The position numbers were made by a program, and so were the translations under genes. The notes below the pieces were generated by a model. That model was not told the DNA's origin and made no database searches. It saw only the letters and a list, made by a program, of their open reading frames with translations. From a bacterium (GTDB lineage: Bacteria > Bacillota > Bacilli > Lactobacillales > Streptococcaceae): a DNA stretch of 64,000 nucleotides. This document shows positions 56,390-64,000 of the stretch, piece after piece (position 1 is the first letter of the stretch; the number at the start of each line of letters is the position of its first letter). The stretch spans positions 1-64,000 of the forward strand of contig CAJNBW010000004.1 of the NCBI GenBank assembly GCA_905221105.1, written 5' to 3'.

Positions 56390-57138
56390 AACTGGAAAAC
56401 ATTGACAAATCCATTCAAAAACAGGTTATTTTGCAAGGAATTACCCTTGAAGTCAGTCCTCAGAAACTAACTGCCTTTATTGGTCCAAATGGTGCTGGAA
56501 AATCGACTCTCCTCTCCATCATGAGCAGACTGACCAAGAAAGATCAGGGAATTCTCAGTATCAAAGGCCGTGAAATCGAGTGTTGGAATTCGCAAGAACT
56601 GGCCAAAGAACTCACCATCCTAAAGCAGAAGATCAATTACCAAGCCAAATTGACTGTTGAAGAACTGGTCAGCTTTGGACGTTTTCCCTACAGTCGAGGT
56701 CGACTGAAGGCAGAAGACTGGGAAAAAATTCGAGAAACTCTGGACTATCTGGAACTGACCAACTTAAAAGACCGCTATATCGATAGCCTATCTGGCGGAC
56801 AGCTTCAACGTGTCTTTATCGCCATGGTACTGGCCCAGGATACAGACTTTATCTTGCTGGACGAACCGCTTAACAATCTTGATATCAAGCAAAGCGTCAG
56901 CATGATGCAGATTCTTCGGCGACTGGTGAAAGAACTAGGTAAGACCATTATCATTGTCCTCCACGATATTAACATGGCCAGTCAATATGCGGATGAAATT
57001 GTTGCCTTCAAGGACGGCCAAGTCTTTCGCAAGGGAACCACAAATCAAATCATGCAGGCTGACCTGCTCAGTCAACTTTACGAGATTCCCATCACACTGG
57101 CGGATATCAATGGCAAAAAGATCTGTATCTATAGCTAG
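56386..57138 (+). CDS. piuD: Iron-compound ABC transporter ATPase PiuD
   Basis: A 250-aa ATPase: FIGPNGAGKSTLLSIMSR (Walker A), SLSGGQLQRVFIAMVLAQD (signature), FILLDEPLNNLDIKQSV (Walker B), VLHDINMASQYADE (H loop). It starts with GTG at 56386, overlapping the piuC stop (GTGA), with GGAGGG upstream. Confidence 0.95.
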   Translation: MKLENIDKSIQKQVILQGITLEVSPQKLTAFIGPNGAGKSTLLSIMSRLTKKDQGILSIKGREIECWNSQELAKELTILKQKINYQAKLTVEELVSFGRFPYSRGRLKAEDWEKIRETLDYLELTNLKDRYIDSLSGGQLQRVFIAMVLAQDTDFILLDEPLNNLDIKQSVSMMQILRRLVKELGKTIIIVLHDINMASQYADEIVAFKDGQVFRKGTTNQIMQADLLSQLYEIPITLADINGKKICIYS

Positions 57139-57237
57139 TAACTCAGAAACTCGAGTTAGAGAACCCTCAGTCTATTAGCTAACAAGCCTATCTAAGAGAC
57201 TCCCTACATCGTTATCACATTTTAAAAAGGAGAAATC

Positions 57238-58203
57238 ATGAAAACATCCCTTAAATTTTATCTTACTGCCCTAGTGGCCAGTTTCTTGCTCCTACTTGGT
57301 GCATGTAGTACAAACTCAAGCAATAGTAAGACGGAGTCAAGTAGCTCTGCTCCAACAGAGGTAACCATTAAAAGTTCACTAGGTGTAGTCACACTTTCAA
57401 AAGTCCCTGAAAAGATTGTGACCTTTGACCTCGGTGCTGCGGATACTATTCGCGCTTTAGGTTTTGAAAAGAATATCGTCGGAATGCCTACAAAAACTGT
57501 TCCGACTTATCTTAAAGACCTAGCTGGAAAAGTTAAAAATGTTGGTTCTATGGTTGAGCCAGACCTAGAAGCCCTTGCTGCTCTTGAACCAGACCTAATT
57601 ATCGCTTCACCACGTACCCAAAAATTCGTAGATAAGTTCAACGAAATCGCTCCGACTGTTCTCTTCCAAGCAAGCAAGGACGACTACTGGACTTCTACCA
57701 AGGATAATATCGAATCCTTAGCAAGCGCCTTTGGTGAAACTGGTACACAGAAAGCCAAAGAAGAATTGGCTAAGCTAGACAAGAGCATCCAAGAAGTCGC
57801 AACTAAAAATGAAAGTTCTGACAAAAAAGCCCTTGCCATCCTCCTCAACGAGGGAAAAATGGCAGCCTTTGGTGCCCAATCTCGTTTCTCTTTCTTGTAC
57901 CAAACCTTGAAATTCAAGCCAACTGACACTCAATTTGAAGACTCTCGCCACGGACAAGAAGTCAGTTTTGAAAGTGTCAAAGAAATCAATCCTGACATCC
58001 TCTTTGTCATCAACCGTACCCTTGCCATCGGTGGCGACAACTCTAGCAACGATGGCGTCCTAGAAAATGCCCTCATCGCTGAAACTCCTGCCTCTAAAAA
58101 TGGTAAGATTATCCAACTAACACCAGACCTCTGGTATCTAAGTGGTGGCGGGCTTGAATCAACTAAACTCATGATTGAAGACGCACAAAAAGCTTTGAAA
58201 TAA
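57238..58203 (+). CDS. piuA: Iron-compound-binding lipoprotein PiuA
   Basis: A 321-aa substrate-binding lipoprotein. The signal peptide ends in the lipobox LLGAC (Cys22), a Ser/Asn-rich linker follows, and the class III binding fold includes VPEKIVTFDLGAADTIRALG and WYLSGGGLESTKLMI. It captures heme or siderophore iron outside the cell for PiuBCD. It sits 99 bases after piuD with AAAGGAG upstream. Confidence 0.95.
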   Translation: MKTSLKFYLTALVASFLLLLGACSTNSSNSKTESSSSAPTEVTIKSSLGVVTLSKVPEKIVTFDLGAADTIRALGFEKNIVGMPTKTVPTYLKDLAGKVKNVGSMVEPDLEALAALEPDLIIASPRTQKFVDKFNEIAPTVLFQASKDDYWTSTKDNIESLASAFGETGTQKAKEELAKLDKSIQEVATKNESSDKKALAILLNEGKMAAFGAQSRFSFLYQTLKFKPTDTQFEDSRHGQEVSFESVKEINPDILFVINRTLAIGGDNSSNDGVLENALIAETPASKNGKIIQLTPDLWYLSGGGLESTKLMIEDAQKALK

Positions 58204-58242
58204 GCCGCTTCAAACTCAATTTAAGTAAAATTTTGACATTCT

Positions 58243-58289
58243 AAAACGCATCCTATCAAGTTTACTCAAACCTGATAAGATGCGTTTTT
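58243..58289 (+). terminator. Terminator of the piu operon
   Basis: AAAACGCATC-TATCA-G / C-TGATA-GATGCGTTTT stem with an eleven-base loop and T-run. Confidence 0.85.
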
Positions 58290-58315
58290 ATCATTTTGAA
58301 ACCTTTTGCCCAACC

Positions 58316-58558
58316 TCATTTTCCTTCTTGATTCCGTTTAAGGGAAAAGTGGTCTGGGACGGAGTCCTTGCCTGTTTTCGACCAGGGATGGCAACGTAGA
58401 ATCCGAGCCAAGCCCATCAAGACACCCTTGAAGCCATGTTTTTCAATAGCCTGAATCATGTAGTTGGAACAAGTCGGCTCAAAACGACAAGAGGGGGGAA
58501 AGGCTGGCGAGATAAAACGTTGGTATAAGCGCACAGGCGCTATTAAAATTCGTTTCAT
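58316..58558 (-). CDS. yidD: Membrane protein insertion efficiency factor YidD
   Basis: An 80-aa protein with the conserved [20 protein letters not shown] and [19 protein letters not shown] motifs. It aids YidC-dependent insertion at the membrane. It overlaps the rluB stop by one base. Confidence 0.94.
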   Translation of the reverse strand: MKRILIAPVRLYQRFISPAFPPSCRFEPTCSNYMIQAIEKHGFKGVLMGLARILRCHPWSKTGKDSVPDHFSLKRNQEGK

Positions 58559-59280
58559 TATTTCTTGGTTACAGCCATGGTGTGTAGTTGGCTGATTTCT
58601 TTTTTGTTAAGACGACGCGATTCACCTGGACGAAGGCCTGTCAAGTCTAGATGTCCAAAACGGGTCCGTGACAACTTGTCCACTTGAAGACCGACAGCTT
58701 CAAACATTTTTTTAACCTGATGGTTACGCCCTTCATGGATTGTCAATTGGACTACTGAGCGATTTTTAACGGGGTCCACTTTGAGAATCTCGTAAACAGC
58801 TGGCTTGGTTTTCTTACCATCAATCTCAAGTCCACGGGTCAAGGGGCGGAGATTATCCTTATTGGCCACACCTTTAACACGCGCAACATAAACCTTGTCA
58901 ATCTCATTACGGGGGTGAATCATTTCATCCGTAAAATCCCCATCATTGGTCAAAATCAAAACGCCTGATGTATCCCAGTCCAAACGTCCAACTGGGTAAA
59001 TGCGCTCTTTTACATTGGGCAAGAGGTCGACGACAGTCTTACGACCCTTATCATCTGTCACACTGGAAATGACACCGCGTGGTTTATTAAGCAGATAGTA
59101 GACCTTTTCTTCGTTGTAGATTGGTTGACCTTCCACTTCGACCTTGTCTCCTGACTTGATGGTGGTTGCGAGTTCACGCACCACTTGGCCATTGACCGTC
59201 ACCAAGCCCTGCTTGATCAACTCTTCTGCTTTTCTCCTACTGGCCACACCTGCGTGGGCAATATATTTATTGATTCTCAT
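58558..59280 (-). CDS. rluB: Pseudouridine synthase RluB family
   Basis: Modifies U2605 of 23S rRNA (E. coli numbering) in the RluB group. The 240-aa product has an N-terminal S4 domain ([20 protein letters not shown]) and the catalytic [19 protein letters not shown] with the essential Asp. [16 protein letters not shown] ends the core. Its start overlaps the scpB end by 14 bases. Confidence 0.95.
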   Translation of the reverse strand: MRINKYIAHAGVASRRKAEELIKQGLVTVNGQVVRELATTIKSGDKVEVEGQPIYNEEKVYYLLNKPRGVISSVTDDKGRKTVVDLLPNVKERIYPVGRLDWDTSGVLILTNDGDFTDEMIHPRNEIDKVYVARVKGVANKDNLRPLTRGLEIDGKKTKPAVYEILKVDPVKNRSVVQLTIHEGRNHQVKKMFEAVGLQVDKLSRTRFGHLDLTGLRPGESRRLNKKEISQLHTMAVTKK

Positions 59281-59836
59281 CTTCTTCTATCCTTTCACCA
59301 AATAATTGGCTTTCTTGGGCTTGAATCTCAAGCTCATCAATCACTGGTAATTCTTCCAAATGGTTAATTCCCATGTAATCTAGGAAATAATCTGTAGTCA
59401 CATAGAGGTTGGGGCGCCCCAAGACTTCTTTTTTCCCGTCTTCTTTAATCAAGTCAAAAGCCTGCAACTTTGCCAAAGCCCCACTCGAGTTAACCCCACG
59501 AATAGCATCAATCTCTATCCGTGTGATGGGTTGCTTGTAGGCAACGATGGACAAGGTCTCAAGGGCAGCCCGAGACAAACTCTGGTTGATAGGCGCCTTG
59601 GAATATTCCTTCAAGATCTCTGCAAATTGAGGCTTGGTCACCAATCTATAAGCGCCCCCTGTCTCAATCAGAGCCAAACTGGAATCTGGGTCCTTTTCAT
59701 ACTTCTGGACTAATTTTTCTAAACTCTGTTGGATACCTGTCGGTGGTAGAGAGAGGAGTTCAGCTAACTGACGGACCCTAATCCCATCTTCACCCGCTAC
59801 AAACAAGAGCGCTTCTATTTTTGCTAAAGTACTCAT
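59267..59836 (-). CDS. scpB: Segregation and condensation protein B
   Basis: A 189-aa winged-helix kleisin partner in the SMC-ScpAB condensin ([40 protein letters not shown]). It follows scpA after 18 bases. Confidence 0.96.
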   Translation of the reverse strand: MSTLAKIEALLFVAGEDGIRVRQLAELLSLPPTGIQQSLEKLVQKYEKDPDSSLALIETGGAYRLVTKPQFAEILKEYSKAPINQSLSRAALETLSIVAYKQPITRIEIDAIRGVNSSGALAKLQAFDLIKEDGKKEVLGRPNLYVTTDYFLDYMGINHLEELPVIDELEIQAQESQLFGERIEEDENQ

Positions 59837-59854
59837 CTTTCCTCTCTATCAAGT

Positions 59855-60583
59855 TTAGCTTTGTGCCACTTGACTTTCTTCCTTCTTTTCCATGAGATAG
59901 ATATCTCCGAAACTCTCCTCTTGCAAGAGGATCAGTTCCTGAGTTTTGATTAACTCTAGGGTTGCCAAAAAGAGGGTAATGACCTCTTGGACATTCTGGG
60001 CTTCCTTGAATAAATCCTGCAAGCGCAACTGATCTCGTCCAGTCAAGGACTCTTTCACGACGACCATCATGTCCTCAATCTTATACTCATCCCGCAGGAT
60101 AGTTGTATGATTCTGAGCAAACTCCTCTTTTTTCTTGGCTAGGATATTTGAAAAAGCCAAAAAGAGGTCAATGGTCGTCCTGTCATGAACAAGCTCCGCA
60201 TCTTCGTAAATCAACTCTGTCGGTGCTTTGGAATAGTACTGGGCCCGTTCTTGGTGCTTGACTTCCAAGTGCTCCCCCAAGAGCTTGAACTTGCGGTATT
60301 CTTCGATTTGAGAGAGAAGGTCCTGCTCCAGATCATCCTCCAAGTCTATCACTTCTGCCACCTTTGGAAGAAGCTTGCGACTCTTAATCAGCATGAGCTG
60401 ACTGGCCATGACCATGTACTCACCCGTCACTTCTAGACGCATGGCCTGCAAGGTTGAGACATAGGCTAGATACTGTTCGATAACTTCCGTAATGGGCACA
60501 TCGTAGATATCCATCTGGTACTTAGAAACCAAGTGCAAAAGCAAGTCCAGGGGCCCTTCAAAATCTTTTAATTTAATATCCAT
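59855..60583 (-). CDS. scpA: Segregation and condensation protein A
   Basis: A 242-aa kleisin that bridges SMC heads. [20 protein letters not shown] is the conserved start; the middle is acidic, and the C-terminal winged helix ends [16 protein letters not shown]. It overlaps the xerD-like stop by one base, so xerD-like, scpA and scpB are translated together. Confidence 0.96.
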   Translation of the reverse strand: MDIKLKDFEGPLDLLLHLVSKYQMDIYDVPITEVIEQYLAYVSTLQAMRLEVTGEYMVMASQLMLIKSRKLLPKVAEVIDLEDDLEQDLLSQIEEYRKFKLLGEHLEVKHQERAQYYSKAPTELIYEDAELVHDRTTIDLFLAFSNILAKKKEEFAQNHTTILRDEYKIEDMMVVVKESLTGRDQLRLQDLFKEAQNVQEVITLFLATLELIKTQELILLQEESFGDIYLMEKKEESQVAQS

Positions 60584-61317
60584 TATCTATATTTTTCTAA
60601 GGTCAGGACTGTTTTTAATCCTAATTTTTTTGCAATTTCGTACAAATCGACCTTGTTTTCTATTTGTCTTAGAATGAACTGTTCCCGTAGGGCTTGGGCT
60701 GATAAGGTTGGGAAACCTTTCTCCTTGACAAAGGACTCCAATTGACGGAAGGCCCACTGACGAGAATAAGCTTTCCCTGCCCTTTCAAAGAGGTAGGTCT
60801 GTCCCATCAAGGGTTCTAGCTCTGAAAGCAAGGTTGTGGGAATGGTGACAATCCTCTGTTGGGAAGCCTTGCTGATTCGCAACACCTGAAAATCCAGATT
60901 GATATCTGCAACCTTAAGGGTTAAAATCTCACTCGGCAAGAGCCCTATTTCCAAGATAAGAAGCGCCAGCAAGCGTCCTTCTGGATAATTACTTTCCTGC
61001 CAAAAAGAGTCTAGGACTAATAGTTCCGGCTTTTCAGTCTTCTTTTCAGCTTGTTTGGCTAATTCCAAACGGTAAAAGCTGTCCACTTCTCCTTTTTGAT
61101 AGAGAAAGTAGAGAAATTGATTACAAGCCGAAATCTTTCGTTTCTGGGCACTAATTTTTAGATTGGCTAGCTGGGCTTGGTAAATCTTGAGACTGGTCTC
61201 CGAAATCCGCTCGCCCACAACGTCTAAAAATTGCTCCAAATCATACTTATAGGACTGCTTGGAATTGGCAGACAATCCCTGTTTTTCCTCTAAAAAGGCT
61301 GAAATCCTGTCTCTCAT
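60583..61317 (-). CDS. Degenerate tyrosine recombinase, XerD-like
   Basis: A 244-aa protein with the lambda-integrase fold but incomplete catalytic residues. The first Arg region reads [10 protein letters not shown] (normally GLR-SE), the H-x-x-R box reads [11 protein letters not shown], and the last box reads [13 protein letters not shown] (His missing, Tyr kept). It matches the streptococcal XerD-like proteins that lie in the scpAB operon; the active recombinase in streptococci is XerS. The ATG at 61317 overlaps the cbpB stop (ATGA). Confidence 0.88.
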   Translation of the reverse strand: MRDRISAFLEEKQGLSANSKQSYKYDLEQFLDVVGERISETSLKIYQAQLANLKISAQKRKISACNQFLYFLYQKGEVDSFYRLELAKQAEKKTEKPELLVLDSFWQESNYPEGRLLALLILEIGLLPSEILTLKVADINLDFQVLRISKASQQRIVTIPTTLLSELEPLMGQTYLFERAGKAYSRQWAFRQLESFVKEKGFPTLSAQALREQFILRQIENKVDLYEIAKKLGLKTVLTLEKYR

Positions 61318-61775
61318 TTGCATCGAATCTCATATTCCTTACTAAAGTCATGCAAGAGAGCATTGACTGCCTTGAGGATAGATTTGCGCGTAATAATCCC
61401 TTGGAAAATCCCCTCTGCGTCCACAACCGGTAAGAAAGACTCATCTACCAACTTGTGCAAGACCTCCGTAATGGTAAAATCTGGCGAAACAACCGCTACG
61501 TCCCTTTTCGTCATGTGGACAATGTCCGTATCTGCCATGATCTCTTGACTCAGGTCATGCTCCATCTGATAAGCCATAATATCTCTGAGCCCAATAGTCC
61601 CAACAAACTGCTTTTCATCTGTCACAACAGGAACACGGGTATAGGTCATCTGACTGAGCAAGAGGGTCGCATGATCCGCATTGTGGGTATCAATCAAAAC
61701 AGCTAGATTTTCAGCAGGGGTCAAAAAAGTTTCCTCTTGACCCAGCAAGAAAGTCTCAAACTCCTTGGCAATCAT
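61314..61775 (-). CDS. cbpB: CBS domain protein CbpB (c-di-AMP-binding type)
   Basis: A 153-aa protein with two CBS domains (SQMTYTRVPVVTDEKQFVGT; VVSPDFTITEVLHKLVDESF and PVVDAEGIFQGIITRKSILK). Homologues CbpB/DarB of Listeria and Bacillus bind c-di-AMP and regulate the (p)ppGpp synthetase and pyruvate carboxylase; function here is by homology. Coupled to the phosphoesterase gene by ATGA overlap. Confidence 0.85.
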   Translation of the reverse strand: MIAKEFETFLLGQEETFLTPAENLAVLIDTHNADHATLLLSQMTYTRVPVVTDEKQFVGTIGLRDIMAYQMEHDLSQEIMADTDIVHMTKRDVAVVSPDFTITEVLHKLVDESFLPVVDAEGIFQGIITRKSILKAVNALLHDFSKEYEIRCK

Positions 61776-62293
61776 CGGCTAAACTCCTTGGACAAGCCCG
61801 GATACACCTCATGGTCTCGTGTCAAAAAGTCCACTTTGAAGTAACTGTCATCAATCTCCACACGAGCATAGAGACATTCTCTGATGGTACCACGTGGTTG
61901 ACTGATAGAGCCTGGATTTAGAAAAAGAGTCTTTCCTTCCATCCAAGCATTTGGCACATGCAAGTGACCATAGAGGCAGATATCGGCCTCTTCTTCCTGA
62001 GCCCAGTAGTCCAACTTTTGAAAGTTGAAATTGATGTCAAACAGGTGTCCATGGGTTTGGATAATCTTGGTCGAACCAAGCTCAGTCACCAAACGTTCTG
62101 GGTAACCTGCATAGAAGTCCATATTCCCTTTAACAACACAGATGCCTTCCCAAAGGGGAGAATCAGGACGCAGTTCAGAATCGCCGTTATGAAAAACGGC
62201 GTCAACTTTGCCCACATAGCGATCACGGATTTCTTCCACAATCAAGCTATCGCCATGAGAATCGCTCATTACAATGATGGTTTGCTTTGCCAT
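61772..62293 (-). CDS. Metallophosphoesterase, YfcE/MJ0936 family
   Basis: A 173-aa phosphodiesterase with the full metal-site series: MSDSHGD, HNGDSE, VKGNMD, THGHLFD and YGHLHVP. Streptococcal homologues are soluble phosphodiesterases of uncertain physiological substrate. The start overlaps the rdgB coding end by 25 bases; GGAGG lies upstream. Confidence 0.9.
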   Translation of the reverse strand: MAKQTIIVMSDSHGDSLIVEEIRDRYVGKVDAVFHNGDSELRPDSPLWEGICVVKGNMDFYAGYPERLVTELGSTKIIQTHGHLFDINFNFQKLDYWAQEEEADICLYGHLHVPNAWMEGKTLFLNPGSISQPRGTIRECLYARVEIDDSYFKVDFLTRDHEVYPGLSKEFSR

Positions 62294-63240
62294 GATGGAA
62301 ATACCTCCAAAAGTTTCTTAACGGCTAAGGCACGGTGAGATTGACTATTTTTTTCTTCAAGGGTTAATTCAGCTGAGGACTTGCCTGTCTCTCCTACAAG
62401 GAAGAGAGGATCGTAACCAAATCCATTTTCACCCTTAGGTTCAAAGTTAATGTAGCCTGGCCAGTCTGCTTCAACAACCAAACTTTCCTTGTTTGCGCTG
62501 GCTACGACTAGGGTTGTATGGAATTGAGCCGAGCGGTCCTTGAGTTCAAAGACCATGGCCAATTCGTGCAAGAGTTTGGCATTGTTTTCACGGTCAGTTG
62601 CTCCCACACCTGCGAAACGAGCTGACCAGACACCTGGCAAGCCACCAAGGACATCGACTTTAAGTCCAGAATCATCTGCCAAAACCATCTTGCCTGTTAA
62701 CTGTGAAATGGTTTCTGCCTTGAGGCGGGCATTTTCTTCAAAGGTCATGCCTGTTTCTGCTACTTCAGGTAGGTCAGGATAGTCATTGAGATTTTCCACA
62801 TCATAGCCTAACTTGTCAAAGATAGCTCGAAATTCCTTGGTCTTTCCCTCGTTACGAGTCGCAATCAACAAGGTTTCTCTGACCTTGTTTGTCTCAAAGA
62901 AATCATGAACATTGACCCCTTCTTTGGGCAATTCCACATACAAGAGTTGCCCATTTTCAACCAAAAGCAAAGCTCCCTGACGTTGGATGACTTCTAGATT
63001 GCGACCTGCTTCTTGGTTTAGTATATCTACCACAAAAGACAATAAACGGTAGCGAGAACCATAGCGTAAAACAGTAACCGAAATCGGGAAACCTCGTTCC
63101 TCGTCTCGAAAGATTTTGGCCAATCCAACCAGAGGGAAATCCAAGTCTTCATCAGTCAACGTCCGGACGCCACCAAAAATACTATAGGACCCGACATACC
63201 AGTCCTGGTCATCCTTGTATTCATAAATTTTATTTGTCAT
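62269..63240 (-). CDS. rdgB: Non-canonical purine NTP pyrophosphatase with N-terminal extension
   Basis: A house-cleaning enzyme removing dITP/XTP. The 323-aa product has an N-terminal ~120-residue domain found in streptococcal versions ([40 protein letters not shown]) and the Ham1/RdgB domain from about residue 125 ([58 protein letters not shown]). The ATG at 63240 overlaps the murI stop (ATGA); the longer frame runs into murI. Confidence 0.95.
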   Translation of the reverse strand: MTNKIYEYKDDQDWYVGSYSIFGGVRTLTDEDLDFPLVGLAKIFRDEERGFPISVTVLRYGSRYRLLSFVVDILNQEAGRNLEVIQRQGALLLVENGQLLYVELPKEGVNVHDFFETNKVRETLLIATRNEGKTKEFRAIFDKLGYDVENLNDYPDLPEVAETGMTFEENARLKAETISQLTGKMVLADDSGLKVDVLGGLPGVWSARFAGVGATDRENNAKLLHELAMVFELKDRSAQFHTTLVVASANKESLVVEADWPGYINFEPKGENGFGYDPLFLVGETGKSSAELTLEEKNSQSHRALAVKKLLEVFPSWQSKPSL

Positions 63241-64000
63241 AATTCTACATGCTCCACATGAATCTCTTTTTCCAGCCATTCTTCACCTATTTGGGCAAAA
63301 CTTTGGCTGCTAGCTGTTGTGTAAAAACGGTGTTGGAGTGGTCCAGCATCGCGACCACGATTGATTTCAAAATAATTGAGTAAGACTGAGATATCCCGTA
63401 CGCACTCTGCCCCACTATCGATGAGCTGAACCTTTGGCCCCATGACATTTTGAATAATGGGTCTGAGAAGTGGATAATGGGTACAGCCCAAAATCAGGCT
63501 ATCCACCTTTCCTACCAAGGGACGCAGGGTTTCATAGACCACTTTCTTAGTGACACTGGTTGACAGAGCACCGGACTCCACCAAGGGAGCAAACTTGGGA
63601 CAGGCCAAACTCTCCACCTGTAAGTCCGGATCCAGATCATGGATTTTCTGACGATAAATATCTGATTGGACCGTCATAGGGGTTCCAATTACCCCGATTT
63701 TCCCACCTTGACTGGACTTGATGGCTGCCGAAGCTCCTGGCAAAATCACACCTAGAACAGGAATATCTAGTTGAGCCTTGATTTCTTCCCAGACGACCGC
63801 AGTCGCAGTGTTACAAGCAATGACAATCATCTTGACATCCTTGGTCAAGAGAAAATTGACCAGCTGCCAAGTATATTCACGAATTTGCTCAGCAGGACGG
63901 GGACCATAAGGTGCCCGAGCCGAATCTCCAATATAGACGATTTCTTCATGGGGAAGCTGGCGCATGAGCTCACGCACAACGGTCAAGCCCCCGACACCCG
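63237..64000 (-). CDS. murI: Glutamate racemase (5' end cut by window edge)
   Basis: Makes D-glutamate for peptidoglycan. The 3' 254 codons are present; the frame remains open to 64000, reading [11 protein letters not shown], so roughly the first eight to ten residues are missing. Catalytic Cys residues lie in [12 protein letters not shown] and [10 protein letters not shown]. The apparent TTG start at 63986 is internal. Confidence 0.97.
   Translation of the reverse strand, partial: GVGGLTVVRELMRQLPHEEIVYIGDSARAPYGPRPAEQIREYTWQLVNFLLTKDVKMIVIACNTATAVVWEEIKAQLDIPVLGVILPGASAAIKSSQGGKIGVIGTPMTVQSDIYRQKIHDLDPDLQVESLACPKFAPLVESGALSTSVTKKVVYETLRPLVGKVDSLILGCTHYPLLRPIIQNVMGPKVQLIDSGAECVRDISVLLNYFEINRGRDAGPLQHRFYTTASSQSFAQIGEEWLEKEIHVEHVEL

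Overview
The window reads as chromosomal DNA of a Mitis-group Streptococcus (S. mitis / S. oralis / S. pneumoniae relatives). The supporting signs are a competence-type SsbB gene with a ComX (cin) box, a choline-binding-repeat surface protein, a BlpRH peptide-sensing system with BlpT/BlpY/BlpZ, a BOX repeat, the piu iron-uptake operon and low-GC promoters with extended -10 elements. Most protein sequences look pneumococcus-like. The gene order, as far as I remember the pneumococcal map, is not the pneumococcal one: the groE/ssbB block, the pyrG-to-pgk block and the pepA/piu/scpAB/murI block are joined differently.

Layout. 1-450: 5' end of a 16S rRNA gene and tRNA-Glu (both minus). 451-8824: housekeeping genes (RNA methyltransferase, recX, nucleotide phosphatase, queH, groESL, ssbB, an SDR enzyme, ytpR, a thioredoxin-like protein). 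8876-12640: choline-binding protein, then pyrG with a CTP-sensing leader, and rpoE. 12676-16638: an accessory patch with a primase-helicase fusion bracketed by an intact and a decayed copy of a small gene, plus a DUF3883 nuclease-like protein. 16708-21931: valS, a RhuM-family gene, a tiny HhH gene and a flavin reductase behind a T-box. 22027-24306: hemerythrin/DUF438 cluster and small membrane proteins. 24522-30204: the rimP-nusA-ylxR-ylxQ-infB-rbfA operon. 30331-31757: ccrZ-trmB. 31920-38315: a stripped blp locus with sensor, regulator and immunity-type membrane proteins but no bacteriocin, pheromone or transporter genes. 38376-40928: ecsAB, hit and a small membrane protein. 41208-46927: hrcA-grpE-dnaK-(DJ-1)-dnaJ. 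47119-52665: glnRA, an aromatic acid exporter-like gene, pgk and a Na/Pi cotransporter. 52867-58203: immunity-like protein, pepA and piuBCDA. 58316-64000: yidD-rluB-scpB-scpA-xerD-like-cbpB-phosphoesterase-rdgB-murI (murI is cut by the window edge).

Regulation visible in the DNA includes CIRCE and CtsR sites at groE, two CIRCE sites around the hrcA promoter, a GlnR box at glnRA, a cin box at ssbB, a T-box, the pyrG attenuator, and two promoters carrying BlpR-type direct repeats with identical geometry.

The most interesting unexplained structure is a family of three ~118-nt intergenic elements (between infB and rbfA, before dnaJ, and between grpE and dnaK). Their helices covary, and each is followed by a hairpin terminator or terminator-like hairpin. 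The second is the primase-helicase / DUF3883 patch, which resembles a defence island. No CRISPR array, insertion sequence or prophage was seen.
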